Positions 26,735 through 35,236 of a DNA stretch of 64,000 nucleotides are shown piece after piece. The position numbers and the translations under genes were made by a program. The DNA is from Leptospirillum sp037442005 (GTDB lineage: Bacteria; Nitrospirota; Leptospirillia; Leptospirillales; Leptospirillaceae). Location: the NCBI GenBank assembly GCA_037442005.1, contig JBBIRA010000005.1:1-64000 (forward strand). The letters run 5' to 3'. Each line of letters opens with the position of its first letter. Position 1 is the first letter of the stretch. The notes under the pieces are model-generated. The model made no database searches. It saw only the letters and a list, made by a program, of their open reading frames with translations, and was not told the DNA's origin.

Positions 26735-29264
26735 ACCCGCACCCTTCCCGGGGACAGACCAGTTTCATTTTCGGGGGCTTTCCCGATTCGACGAGGAACG
26801 GGTGGCTGCACACGGGGCAGGGGGTGGCGACCGGACGTCCCGCATAGGTTGCCTTGCACTCCGGATACCGGCTGCAACCGTAAAAGATCCCTCTTTTCCC
26901 CCGCCGGGGGACAATTTCCCCGGTACATCCCGGTTCAGGGCAGGGAATTCCTGTCGGCATCGGCCGGGCCGTCTTGCATTTCGGATAGCCCGTACAGGCC
27001 AGAAAAGGGCCGAAACGGCCTTTTCGAACCACCATGGGTTTTCCGCAGACTTCACAGGGGGGAGTGTTCTCCGGAACGGGGGGCAAAGGAGCGGTCGAGG
27101 TTTCCTTGGGCGGCCACGGGCGTGTCGTCTTGCACCCCGGATACCCGCTACAGGCCAGAAAGGTTCCGAAGCGCCCTTTCTTGACCACCATGGGCTTTCC
27201 ACAGACTTCGCAGACCTCGTCAACAGGCGTCTTGGGAAGGTCCGGACGGATCACCCCGTTTTCATCCTCGATGTAGTCCATGCTCGTCTTGCACTCGGGG
27301 TATCCGGAGCAGGCGAGATATCCTCCGTTTTTCCCCCATTTCCGGACCATCTTCTTCCCGCAGGCGGGGCAGTCGATATCGGTAGGGACAACCGCCTGCT
27401 TGAGGTTTTCCATTCCCCCCAGACGGGCCTTCTCCAGCCGTTCATGAAACGGTTCGTAGAAATCCCCGACAATGGATCGGTAGTTTCGGCTCCCTTCCTC
27501 GACCGAGTCGAGTTCCTCCTCCATCCGGGCGGTAAATCCGGGGCTGACAAGATCCGGAAACGAGGCCACCAGAAGCTTGTTCACTTTTTCGCCCAGCTCG
27601 GTCGGATGGAAGCGGGATTCTTTCTTTTCAACATACTCCCGTTCAAGGATCGTGGACATGATCGTCGCAAAGGTACTTGGACGACCGATTCCCTTTTCTT
27701 CGAGCTCCTTAATGAGGGTTCCCTCGGAATACCGTGGAGGAGGCTCCGTAAAATGCTGCTCCGGAAGAACCTTGGCCAGTTCGATGGCCTGTCCCTCGGC
27801 AAGAGGAGGGAGGATCCCCTCTTCCTGCTGGTCGGTCTGGTCTCCCTCCACGGTGACCGTCTCTCCCCGGAGACGCAAAAATCCCGGATCGAGAAGCACC
27901 CGTCCCGAAGCCTTCAGCAGATCCTTCTGGCTGCCCTCGATTAAAACCTGCGTCTGAAGATAGCGGGCGGGAGACATCTGGCTTTCCATGAACCGCTGCC
28001 AGATCAGGTCATAGATCTTGTACAGATCCCCGGAAAGAACTCCTTTCAGCGATTCTGGCGTTCTCGACGGATCCGTCGGCCGGATCGCTTCATGGGCATC
28101 CTGTATCCCTTTTTTGTTTTTAAAGGCCGCCGGCGATTTCGGAAGGGCCTCGGGGTAACGGGAGCCGATCCACTGCCGGGCGGCGGCCACCGCTTCCGGA
28201 GCGACGCGGATCGAGTCGGTTCTCATATAAGTGATGAGACCGACCGGACCGGTTCCGGGAAGGTCAATTCCTTCATAAAGCTTCTGAGCGGCCATCATCG
28301 TTCGCCGAGCCGCAAAACGGAACCGGTTGGCGCCTTCCTGCTGAAGCCGGCTGGTTGTGAGCGGTGGCGACGGATTCCGCTTTTTTTCCGACGACTCGAC
28401 CGAGGAGACCCGGAATGACTCTCCTTCGAGACGCGCTGCCACCTCACGGGCCATCTGGCTGTCGCCAATCTTGGGCTTCTCCCCGGCCACCCGTTCAAGC
28501 CGGCTACGAAACCGCTCCCCACGCTCCCCGTTCCCGCCTGAGACCTGCTGGCACAGACACTCGATCGTCCAGTACTCTTCCTGCCTGAAGGCCCGGATGG
28601 CCTCTTCCCGGTCGCAAATCAGACGGACAGCCACCGACTGGACACGGCCGGCCGAGAGTCCCCGACGAACACGGTCCCATAACAGCGGGGAAATGGTGTA
28701 GCCCACGATCCGGTCGAGGGCCCGACGGGCCATCTGGGCTTCCACCTTGTGCGCGTCGATTTCTCCCGGTTCGGACAGGGCATGACGGATCCCGGATTCC
28801 GTTAGTTCATGAATCAGGACACGCCGGATCGGCCGCTTGAGAGAGGAGAGCTCAGACGCGATGTGATAGGCGATCGCCTCCCCTTCACGGTCAGGGTCGG
28901 AGGCCAGATAGATTTCCGAGGCCTTTTTGGCCTGGGAGAGAATGTCCGAGAGAATCGTCTTCTTGTCTTTATTGACGATAAATTCGAGCTCAAAGTTGTT
29001 CTCGATGTCCACGCCGAGCCGGGAAGGGGGAAGATCTTTCAGATGGCCCACCGATGCCCTGACGGAGTAGGAGGGGCCAAGAATCTTTGTCAGTGTCCTG
29101 GCTTTCGTCGGGGACTCGACCACAATCAGCCGTCCCCCCGAAGCGTCTGTCTCGTCCTTTTGAACCGCGATTTTCCTGACCGTTTTTCGGGCAGCCGTTT
29201 CCAGTGAGCGACCTTTCTTGGTCACGGTTTCCTTGACTGCGCCATCCTTGCTTTTTGTCGCCAT
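26715..29264 (-). CDS. topA: DNA topoisomerase I
   Basis: An 849-residue type IA topoisomerase that relaxes negative supercoils. A Lys-rich tail of about 40 residues precedes the Toprim domain (LIVVESPTKARTL...; DPDREGEAIAYHI). The catalytic Tyr is in GLITYMRTDS. The C-terminus has five Cys4 zinc-finger units (CPACGKKM, CEVCGKPMVVKKGRFG, CEVCGKPMVVRKGRFG, CPEPGC, CPVCSHPF), the second and third nearly identical. ATG 29264 has AAGGGGA upstream; the ORF's earlier start at 29297 is unsupported. Confidence 0.95.
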   Translation of the reverse strand: MATKSKDGAVKETVTKKGRSLETAARKTVRKIAVQKDETDASGGRLIVVESPTKARTLTKILGPSYSVRASVGHLKDLPPSRLGVDIENNFELEFIVNKDKKTILSDILSQAKKASEIYLASDPDREGEAIAYHIASELSSLKRPIRRVLIHELTESGIRHALSEPGEIDAHKVEAQMARRALDRIVGYTISPLLWDRVRRGLSAGRVQSVAVRLICDREEAIRAFRQEEYWTIECLCQQVSGGNGERGERFRSRLERVAGEKPKIGDSQMAREVAARLEGESFRVSSVESSEKKRNPSPPLTTSRLQQEGANRFRFAARRTMMAAQKLYEGIDLPGTGPVGLITYMRTDSIRVAPEAVAAARQWIGSRYPEALPKSPAAFKNKKGIQDAHEAIRPTDPSRTPESLKGVLSGDLYKIYDLIWQRFMESQMSPARYLQTQVLIEGSQKDLLKASGRVLLDPGFLRLRGETVTVEGDQTDQQEEGILPPLAEGQAIELAKVLPEQHFTEPPPRYSEGTLIKELEEKGIGRPSTFATIMSTILEREYVEKKESRFHPTELGEKVNKLLVASFPDLVSPGFTARMEEELDSVEEGSRNYRSIVGDFYEPFHERLEKARLGGMENLKQAVVPTDIDCPACGKKMVRKWGKNGGYLACSGYPECKTSMDYIEDENGVIRPDLPKTPVDEVCEVCGKPMVVKKGRFGTFLACSGYPGCKTTRPWPPKETSTAPLPPVPENTPPCEVCGKPMVVRKGRFGPFLACTGYPKCKTARPMPTGIPCPEPGCTGEIVPRRGKRGIFYGCSRYPECKATYAGRPVATPCPVCSHPFLVESGKPPKMKLVCPREGCGYESSPD

Positions 29265-29316
29265 GTTTCCCCTTAAACTGTTCAGATAATGCCGCATTCA
29301 ACGGAACGGATTCTCC

Positions 29317-30180
29317 TTACCCCAAAGGCTCCGGGGAGCCTCCCAGTGCCAGGATCACATCCCGGCCATCCCGGACCCGGGTTGCCCCCTGGTCAAGCCA
29401 GAAAATCGGCCCCTCCATCCTGCCATCACACTCCGCCCCCCCATAAATAAAGAGGTCCCTGTTTTCTTCAATCGCCAGTCGCACTGTGACGGAGGTCCCC
29501 GAAAATCGGCGGTGGGCCCCGGCAATCACCCCGAGCGAAAGGCCGACAATAATCCGGTTCCGGAAGGGAAAGTGCCACCCCTCCGGCAAATCCCCTGGAG
29601 GATATTCACTCACCAGAGCCCCTCCCCCGTCAAGGATCCTCCTGGCAAGACCCGCATGGCTGGCCGGATAAACCCGGTCAAGCCCGCAACCGACAACGGC
29701 CACGGTCTTTCCCCCGGCGGCAAGCGCGCCGTGATGGGCAGCGCCATCCATCCCGGCAGCAAGTCCGGAAACAATGGAAAAACCAAAGGATGACAACTCC
29801 CCGGCCAACGCGGAAAAACGGTCCTGAACACCCGATGGAGCTTCACGACCCCCGATCATCGCAAGGGATGGAAGGAAGAGGGATGAGATCTCCCCCTGAA
29901 CAAACAGGGCAAGAGGAGGATCCGAGAGCTTTTCAAGAAGAGGCGGATATTGATCCGAACCGGACGTGATCATCTTTAAACCCTGACGTTCGCTTTTGTC
30001 AAGAACATCAAGTGCCTTTTCAATCCAGTGACCGGACTCGTCAGCCGGGAGACCGGTCCGTTCCATTTGGGAACCATTCCTCCCGGACCGGGAACGGGAA
30101 GCTATTTTCTCTTGACGGTCGAGCCTGTACAGGCTTCGGGCCAGAAGACCGACACGGGGATCCTTCCTCCGGTCGCTCAA
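29317..30180 (-). CDS. dprA: DNA-processing protein DprA, divergent
   Basis: Up to 287 residues. The Rossmann-like DprA core is present: YPPLLEKLSDPPLALFVQG, SGLAAGMDGAAHHGAL, VAVVGCGLDRVYPASH, SEYPPGDLP and FPFRNRIIVGLS. DprA loads RecA on incoming single-stranded DNA during transformation. Several usually strict positions differ: MIGGRE where most have VGSR, and IAGAHRRFSGTS where most have a VEA...SGS segment. The N-terminal helical domain is short and poor. TTG 30180 has no good ribosome-binding site, and ATG 30066 is an alternative. It lies upstream of topA, in the conserved order. Confidence 0.82.
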   Translation of the reverse strand: MSDRRKDPRVGLLARSLYRLDRQEKIASRSRSGRNGSQMERTGLPADESGHWIEKALDVLDKSERQGLKMITSGSDQYPPLLEKLSDPPLALFVQGEISSLFLPSLAMIGGREAPSGVQDRFSALAGELSSFGFSIVSGLAAGMDGAAHHGALAAGGKTVAVVGCGLDRVYPASHAGLARRILDGGGALVSEYPPGDLPEGWHFPFRNRIIVGLSLGVIAGAHRRFSGTSVTVRLAIEENRDLFIYGGAECDGRMEGPIFWLDQGATRVRDGRDVILALGGSPEPLG

Positions 30181-30333
30181 GGAACCATTGCCTTTCCGGG
30201 CTCTGGAATGGGAAAATCAGGAAGACACCCGGAGAGGGTCGGTCCCGGGAATATCGGGAGCATCCGTTCCTGGTGATCCCGGCGTTCCCGGATGAATGGA
30301 TGATGTTTGGAGACTGCAGAGGGGGAAAACAGT

Positions 30334-30570
30334 ATGAACAACGACTTGTTCCGGATGTTTACATGGGCAACGGTCATTTTGTCCCTTGTAACGCTGGCAG
30401 GCATCGTTTTATGGGCACGGGACAGAAAACTGGCGGCATTGCGACAAAGCACGCAACCCAAAACGCCCCCTTCCCGGAAAAACGAGATTGATGTGGAGAT
30501 CATCGCCCTGAAAAAAAGGATCGAAGAGCTTCTGGATGAAAGAAAGAAACTTGATGCCGGACCATCCTAG
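30334..30570 (+). CDS. Small single-span membrane protein with coiled coil
   Basis: A 78-residue protein with one hydrophobic segment (MFTWATVILSLVTLAGIVLW), a basic linker and a charged heptad-like C-terminus (VEIIALKKRIEELLDERKKL). The ATG is preceded by GAGGGGG at good spacing, better than the in-frame ATG at 30307. No family is recognised. It is transcribed away from dprA. Confidence 0.6.
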   Translation: MNNDLFRMFTWATVILSLVTLAGIVLWARDRKLAALRQSTQPKTPPSRKNEIDVEIIALKKRIEELLDERKKLDAGPS

Positions 30571-30681
30571 CAGAAAAGGATGTTTTCCCCCTCCCGTCAA
30601 AACGGCGGTGGGCTCACGCCCGACCCCAAACAGGATCTGGGGATCTCCGTCCTCCCCCTCCCCGGGAGGTGAACAGGTCGG

Positions 30682-31161
30682 TCAGTTTCCCCGGTCGAGA
30701 GACAGCTCTTCCCGGTCCGCCCGATAAACGAAAAGCTCGGCGTAGCGGCCCCAGTTCACCAGGAGCTGAAAACTCTGGTCCGGATCCTCCGCCGGAAACA
30801 TCTCTGAAATTCTTTTCCGGATCGTGTCAGCCGAAAGTCCCTCCTTTTCCTCTTCAAGCCATTCCACAACCTTCTGGAAGAGGGGAAGAGTCAGGATTCT
30901 TTCCCAGAACAGTTTTTTTCGGCCATTGATATCGGCGGTGATCAGATCTTTTCCGAGCCTGGTCAAAACAATCTCCGAACCCGGGGTCAGGACAAATCCC
31001 AGAAGCTCCGCCGCCCGGACCAGCTGCAATTCTTCTCCCAGTTCCAGATGGAGATCAACTCCCAGCTGATACAGTTCCTCTTCCCCGCCATTCTGGTCCA
31101 GAACCTTCAACAGCCCCACGATGCGACTCATCCCCGGATGCTGGTCGGGATCTCCGTCCAT
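30682..31161 (-). CDS. Stand-alone AAA-associated domain of an ABC transporter
   Basis: A 159-residue protein that matches the domain normally fused to the C-terminus of nitrate/sulfonate/bicarbonate-type ABC ATPases (AAA-associated, AAA_assoc_C). Recognisable parts are LLKVLDQNGGEEELYQLGVDLHLELGEEL, LLGFVLTPGSEIVLTRLGK and the C-terminal WGRYAELFVYRADREELSLDR. Here it is a separate gene starting 26 bases after the ATPase stop, with its own GGGGG upstream of ATG 31161. It probably binds or regulates the ATPase upstream. Confidence 0.78.
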   Translation of the reverse strand: MDGDPDQHPGMSRIVGLLKVLDQNGGEEELYQLGVDLHLELGEELQLVRAAELLGFVLTPGSEIVLTRLGKDLITADINGRKKLFWERILTLPLFQKVVEWLEEEKEGLSADTIRKRISEMFPAEDPDQSFQLLVNWGRYAELFVYRADREELSLDRGN

Positions 31162-31187
31162 AAAACCCCCTTCGTGTTGAAAAATCT

Positions 31188-31952
31188 CTATGAAATCAGT
31201 GAAAAAATCCGGTCGGAAAGCCGGTCGAATTCCGGATGGCGACGATCCCTCGGCCGCCGCAGATCAACCGGAATCTCTTCTGCCACATGGGTCGGCCGCC
31301 GTGAAAGAACCACGACCCTGTCTGACATTAAAATGGCTTCTTCAATGATATGCGTTACCATGATGATCGTCCGGACCGACATTTCGGGATCCTCCCAGAG
31401 CATCAGGACCTCATCGCGCAACGTCAGCGATGTCAGCGCATCCAGATTGGAAAAAGGCTCATCCATCAACAGGATGGCGGGTTCCATGCACAGGGCCCGG
31501 GCAATTCCCACCCGCTGCTTCATTCCCCCCGACAGCTCCCGGGGATAGGCCTCTTCATAGCCCTCAAGACCCACCTTATCAATATAGAAGGAAACGCTCT
31601 TGTCGATCGCGGACGGGGGCAACCCACGGGCCACCAGGCCGATGCCCACATTTTCCCGGACTGAAAGCCAGGGGAAAAGGGCAAATCCCTGGAATACCAT
31701 CCCCATATCCCCATTGACCCCCACCGAGGGGTGTCCCCGGTAATGGACCGTCCCGGAGGATGGCTGAATGAGTCCCTGCAAAATCCGCAGCAACGTGCTT
31801 TTTCCACAGCCCGAGGGGCCAACGATCGAGACAAATTCCCCTTCCGAAACCGTCAGGGAAAGATTGCGGATCGCCATATTCCGCCGGCCTTCTTCGACAA
31901 ACTCCATCGAAATGGCTGACAAATCAAGAAAAGGCTCAGCCATGGTAGCCAT
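31188..31952 (-). CDS. ABC transporter ATPase, NitT/TauT type
   Basis: A 254-residue ATP-binding subunit. Walker A GPSGCGKST (about 43-51), Q-loop MVFQGFALFPW, signature LSGGMKQRVGIARAL, Walker B ILLMDEPFSNLD and the switch His in MVTHIIEEAI are all intact. Family features point to nitrate, sulfonate, taurine or bicarbonate uptake. The start overlaps the permease stop. It ends right after the ATPase domain, with the usual C-terminal extension encoded by the next gene. No substrate-binding protein gene is nearby. Confidence 0.9.
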   Translation of the reverse strand: MATMAEPFLDLSAISMEFVEEGRRNMAIRNLSLTVSEGEFVSIVGPSGCGKSTLLRILQGLIQPSSGTVHYRGHPSVGVNGDMGMVFQGFALFPWLSVRENVGIGLVARGLPPSAIDKSVSFYIDKVGLEGYEEAYPRELSGGMKQRVGIARALCMEPAILLMDEPFSNLDALTSLTLRDEVLMLWEDPEMSVRTIIMVTHIIEEAILMSDRVVVLSRRPTHVAEEIPVDLRRPRDRRHPEFDRLSDRIFSLIS

Positions 31953-33657
31953 ATTTGCTGGTCACCCGTTCGTACAGGGGGGTCCAGAATAACCGGTTCA
32001 GCATGACAACAACTCCCGTCATCAGTAAAAGAGACGTCACCACCAGGATTTCGTTTCCTGAGTGATAGGTCGCCCGGTCCAGAAAAGCGCCAATTCCCCG
32101 GACACCATAATCCTTGTTGTCATACACCACATATTCCGCCACGATCAGCGCATTCCATCCCCCGCCAAAGGCCGTGATGGAACCGGTCAACAGGGATGGA
32201 TAGAGAAAGGGCAAAAAAACCTTCCGGACAAACAGACGACCGGACAGCCCAACCGTCTGGGAAACTTCCCGGAGTTCCGCCGGGAACGTCCCCACTCCGG
32301 CCAGGAGGTTAAAGAGAAGATACCACTGCATTCCCGAAAGCAGCAGGATGATCGAGGCCAGATTCATGCTGTGCGTGGTATTCACCACCAGAACGATGAT
32401 GAAGGGGAACAGCGCCGTCGCCGGAACAGACGCCATGACCTGCGCCACAGGCATCACCACCCGGAAAAGCCTTGGAAAGCGGAAAACCATGTAGGCCAGG
32501 GGGACCGTCCAAAGAAGAGAAATGCCATACCCGGCAAGAAGTCTGAAAATGGAAAAAACAAGATCCATCGGCAATTCCGACAGCTCTGTCCAGGGGACCC
32601 CCCTGGACACGTCCGACGCAATGGATTCTACCATTTTTACGGCCCCGAAACCGAGAACAAGGATCAATAAAAAAGGGAAAACCCGGATGGTCGTGGCGAC
32701 CCTTTCCGGGGGGACCGGCTTCATTTTTCCGACACGACGCTCAACCGTCAGGAACAACCGGTCAAGCCCCCGGCCGGTCCGAAGCCTGACCGTGGCAAGA
32801 AACGTCCGGAATCCCTCAAGAAAAGACCAGCCGAGCAGAAAATCCCTGAATGGCGAAGAAACCTTTGAAAAAGGGGAGCTGTTCTGCTCGATCCTGAACC
32901 GTTCGGACCAGACCATCACCGGCCTGAACAGGAAGAAATCAAACAGGACAACGGATGCCACCAGCGTCAGTATTCCCAGGGTGGCAAGCCCCATACTTCC
33001 CGTTGACGTGGCTGAGACGAGAAAACTTCCCAGCCCCTCAAGCTGGTAATGGACCGATCCGAGCGAGATCATTTCGCAGGCGATCAGGAAATACCACCCC
33101 TGGGACCAGGACAGGATCGAGTTGTAAACCATTTTGGGAATCGTCACCGGAATGAGGAACCGGGACAGCCGGATCCACCACGGCGCCTGCATCTGTCTCA
33201 ATAGTTCAGTATATTCATGAGGCGCCGTCCGGATGGATTCGAAGACGGCAAAAGCCATATTCCAGGCCATGCTTGTCGCAATCAGGATGATGCTGGCCAG
33301 CTCAACTCCATGAATCGGGTTCGAAAACAGATGGGCCAGAAGAAAGATCACGGCCGGAAAAAATCCCAGGATCGGAATCGACTGGAGAATATCGAGAACC
33401 GGCAGGAGATAGCGCTCCCCCCAGGAGGTGAGCGCAGCCGCCAGCCCATAACAGTAGGCAAAGACCAGGGAAATCAGGTACCCCCAAAAAAGTCGCAGGA
33501 GCGATAGACCCAGATCCTTGGGAAGTGAAGTGATCTCCGCTTTTTCAACCGCTCCTCCCTGGAGGAAAATATGATGGCGGAACAGGAGCCAGACCACCAT
33601 CGTCAGAACGAGGAGAGAAACGGCCATCACGGCCTTTTGCCGCGGTCGCTCATCCAT
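31936..33657 (-). CDS. Fused double ABC permease, NitT/TauT type
   Basis: A 573-residue protein carrying two permease domains in tandem. The first has the coupling-loop region EYTELLRQMQAPWWIRLSRFLIP and the second ELREVSQTVGLSGRLFVRKVFLPF. Each half has about six helices, separated by a basic linker (about 275-335). It replaces the usual homodimeric permease. ATG 33657 has AAAGGGG upstream; a longer frame to 33765 runs into the divergent promoter region. First gene of the permease-ATPase-AAA-associated unit. Confidence 0.87.
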   Translation of the reverse strand: MDERPRQKAVMAVSLLVLTMVVWLLFRHHIFLQGGAVEKAEITSLPKDLGLSLLRLFWGYLISLVFAYCYGLAAALTSWGERYLLPVLDILQSIPILGFFPAVIFLLAHLFSNPIHGVELASIILIATSMAWNMAFAVFESIRTAPHEYTELLRQMQAPWWIRLSRFLIPVTIPKMVYNSILSWSQGWYFLIACEMISLGSVHYQLEGLGSFLVSATSTGSMGLATLGILTLVASVVLFDFFLFRPVMVWSERFRIEQNSSPFSKVSSPFRDFLLGWSFLEGFRTFLATVRLRTGRGLDRLFLTVERRVGKMKPVPPERVATTIRVFPFLLILVLGFGAVKMVESIASDVSRGVPWTELSELPMDLVFSIFRLLAGYGISLLWTVPLAYMVFRFPRLFRVVMPVAQVMASVPATALFPFIIVLVVNTTHSMNLASIILLLSGMQWYLLFNLLAGVGTFPAELREVSQTVGLSGRLFVRKVFLPFLYPSLLTGSITAFGGGWNALIVAEYVVYDNKDYGVRGIGAFLDRATYHSGNEILVVTSLLLMTGVVVMLNRLFWTPLYERVTSKYGYHG

Positions 33658-33755
33658 ACTGACACCCCTTTCAAACCGCCACCCATTTGATTTGCCCCAC
33701 CAATCATGGAACAATTCCCGGGAAACACATCCAACCCATTTTCCACGGAGGGCCC

Positions 33756-34187
33756 ATGACCACAAACACCCCCCAGCATGCCATGGCGCTCAGTTCTTTT
33801 GAAGAAGCCATCCTGATCCTTCTTGTGGCATTCCTCATCATGACCGGCGTCCTCTTCTATCGGATCATCATGCTACTATCCACACTCGATGCGGCCGCCA
33901 AAGAACTGTCCCGCTCATCCCTCCCGGTTCTGCACCATCTGTCAGGGGTTCTCCGGGATACGGAGCGACTGACCCACTGGATCGAGTCCATGAAAGAAGG
34001 TCTGGACAAAACGGCAACGGAGCATCTTTTCTCCATTTTCAGCCGTGTTTCCACCGTTGGAAACGCCCTGAACCGGGTGGCAACAGTGGGACGGGCGATC
34101 AGAAACGCCGTCAACGCCTACAGGCATCCTGAAAAACACAATCCCGGAACCGGAGAATCCAGTTATTCCGACGGAGAAAAACCATGA
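33756..34187 (+). CDS. DUF948-like membrane protein
   Basis: A 143-residue protein. One N-terminal membrane helix (EEAILILLVAFLIMTGVLFYRIIMLL) is followed by a long amphipathic, coiled-coil-prone region (LDAAAKELSRSSLPVLHHLSGVLRDTERL). This matches the DUF948 (YtxG-like) pattern. ATG 33756 has GGAGG upstream; the ORF start 33687 is unsupported. It overlaps the next gene as ATGA. The pairing of DUF948 with a YtxH-type protein occurs in many bacteria, often linked to envelope stress. Confidence 0.68.
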   Translation: MTTNTPQHAMALSSFEEAILILLVAFLIMTGVLFYRIIMLLSTLDAAAKELSRSSLPVLHHLSGVLRDTERLTHWIESMKEGLDKTATEHLFSIFSRVSTVGNALNRVATVGRAIRNAVNAYRHPEKHNPGTGESSYSDGEKP

Positions 34188-34486
34188 GCGACAAATCAGA
34201 GCTGACGCCATCTTCTTCCCACCCGGTTCTCTTTTTCGTTGCGGGTGCCCTTGCGGGAGCCGCCGCGGTGGTATTACTGCTTCCCGAAACCAGGGAAAGA
34301 GCCCGGTCTCTCGTTAAAAAGACCGTTGAGGAAATCAAGGACGGGAATCTCACCTCCCAGATTGGTTCAGAGCTTGGCAACAGGGAGCATCAGACAAAAA
34401 AAGCCATGAAAGCCGGATGGGAAGCCTTCATCAACACCCTGGCCCAGGAACAGGAAACACCCGCACCACCGGCCCCGGAGAACTGA
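34184..34486 (+). CDS. YtxH-like small membrane protein
   Basis: A 100-residue protein with one membrane helix (VLFFVAGALAGAAAVVLLLP), directly followed by ETRERARSLVKKTVEEIKD, the typical YtxH pattern of a helix followed by a basic amphipathic stretch. It ends in a Pro-rich tail. Coupled to the DUF948-like gene by a 4-base overlap. Function is unknown. Confidence 0.68.
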   Translation: MSDKSELTPSSSHPVLFFVAGALAGAAAVVLLLPETRERARSLVKKTVEEIKDGNLTSQIGSELGNREHQTKKAMKAGWEAFINTLAQEQETPAPPAPEN

Positions 34487-34497
34487 AAAGGCAAACA

Positions 34498-34518
34498 CCG
34501 GATCCTTGCTGGATCCGG
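34498..34518. terminator. GC-rich inverted repeat after the YtxH gene
   Basis: CCGGATCC (34498-34505) and GGATCCGG (34511-34518) form a perfect 8-bp stem with a 5-base loop, between converging genes. There is no T-run on either side, so termination is uncertain. Confidence 0.35.
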
Positions 34519-34577
34519 CATCTGCCTCCCGACTTCTTTCGTTGTCATCCCTTTGTCGAACAGGATGCCAAACAGAA

Positions 34578-35120
34578 CTAGATCGTTCCGGGCAATCCTG
34601 TCACAACCCGGGAAAGAGGATGTCCCTGGGAGAATGTTGTTTCCGTGACATGGGCCCCGGCTCCCATCACCTGGGAATCCACCCCGCGGGATCGGTAAAG
34701 CCGGACAACAGGAGATCCTGACTGTCCTTTGGTGACGGACAACGCCACCAGGGATTTCCGGGATTGATCAAAATGCCAGGCCAGAACAACATGATCTCCG
34801 GACTTGTTGATCGCCGTCTTGACACCGTTTTGAGGGATGTCCGCCTTGCCTGCGACGGAAGGCGAGTTCGTAATCGGGTTCTTTCCGCTCCAGAATTCGA
34901 TCGTGTTGAAAATAATGACATCACCCAGACCGGCAATCGCATACACCGGGAAGATGATCAAAAGCGCGTTCACGCCGGAACGGGCCCATTTGTTTTCAAT
35001 CGTTCCGTTCGATTTGTACAGAAGGTGAACCAGGGCATACTGACCGTAACACCCGGACAAGACACCCAGAAAAACAACCAGCATGGCAGCAGAAACCACG
35101 GATTTGGCCTTGTTGAACAT
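34578..35120 (-). CDS. DUF3332-type lipoprotein
   Basis: A 180-residue protein with a lipoprotein signal (lipobox LSGC, Cys near 24) followed by the DUF3332 pattern: CYGQYALVHLLYKSNGTIENKW, a hydrophobic stretch VNALLIIFPVYAIAGLGDVIIFNTIEFWSGKNP, then a beta-rich tail. The conserved hydrophobic stretch suggests an inner-membrane helix pair. ATG 35120 has AAGGAG upstream. Function unknown; no operon partner. Confidence 0.75.
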   Translation of the reverse strand: MFNKAKSVVSAAMLVVFLGVLSGCYGQYALVHLLYKSNGTIENKWARSGVNALLIIFPVYAIAGLGDVIIFNTIEFWSGKNPITNSPSVAGKADIPQNGVKTAINKSGDHVVLAWHFDQSRKSLVALSVTKGQSGSPVVRLYRSRGVDSQVMGAGAHVTETTFSQGHPLSRVVTGLPGTI

Positions 35121-35236
35121 GTTTGACTCCTTCCGAAGCGTTTGAGAGATGATTGATGTTTTCCCTTTCCCGATAGATACAACGGGAAAAGGCTCAACAA
35201 GCATAGGGGCTTGACCCCGCTTTGCGCAAGTTCCGG

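Noticed and set aside
26589..27944. 451-codon frame antisense to topA
   Set aside because: A mirror frame caused by the high GC content of topA; composition is Arg/Pro/Gly-rich and no domain is seen.
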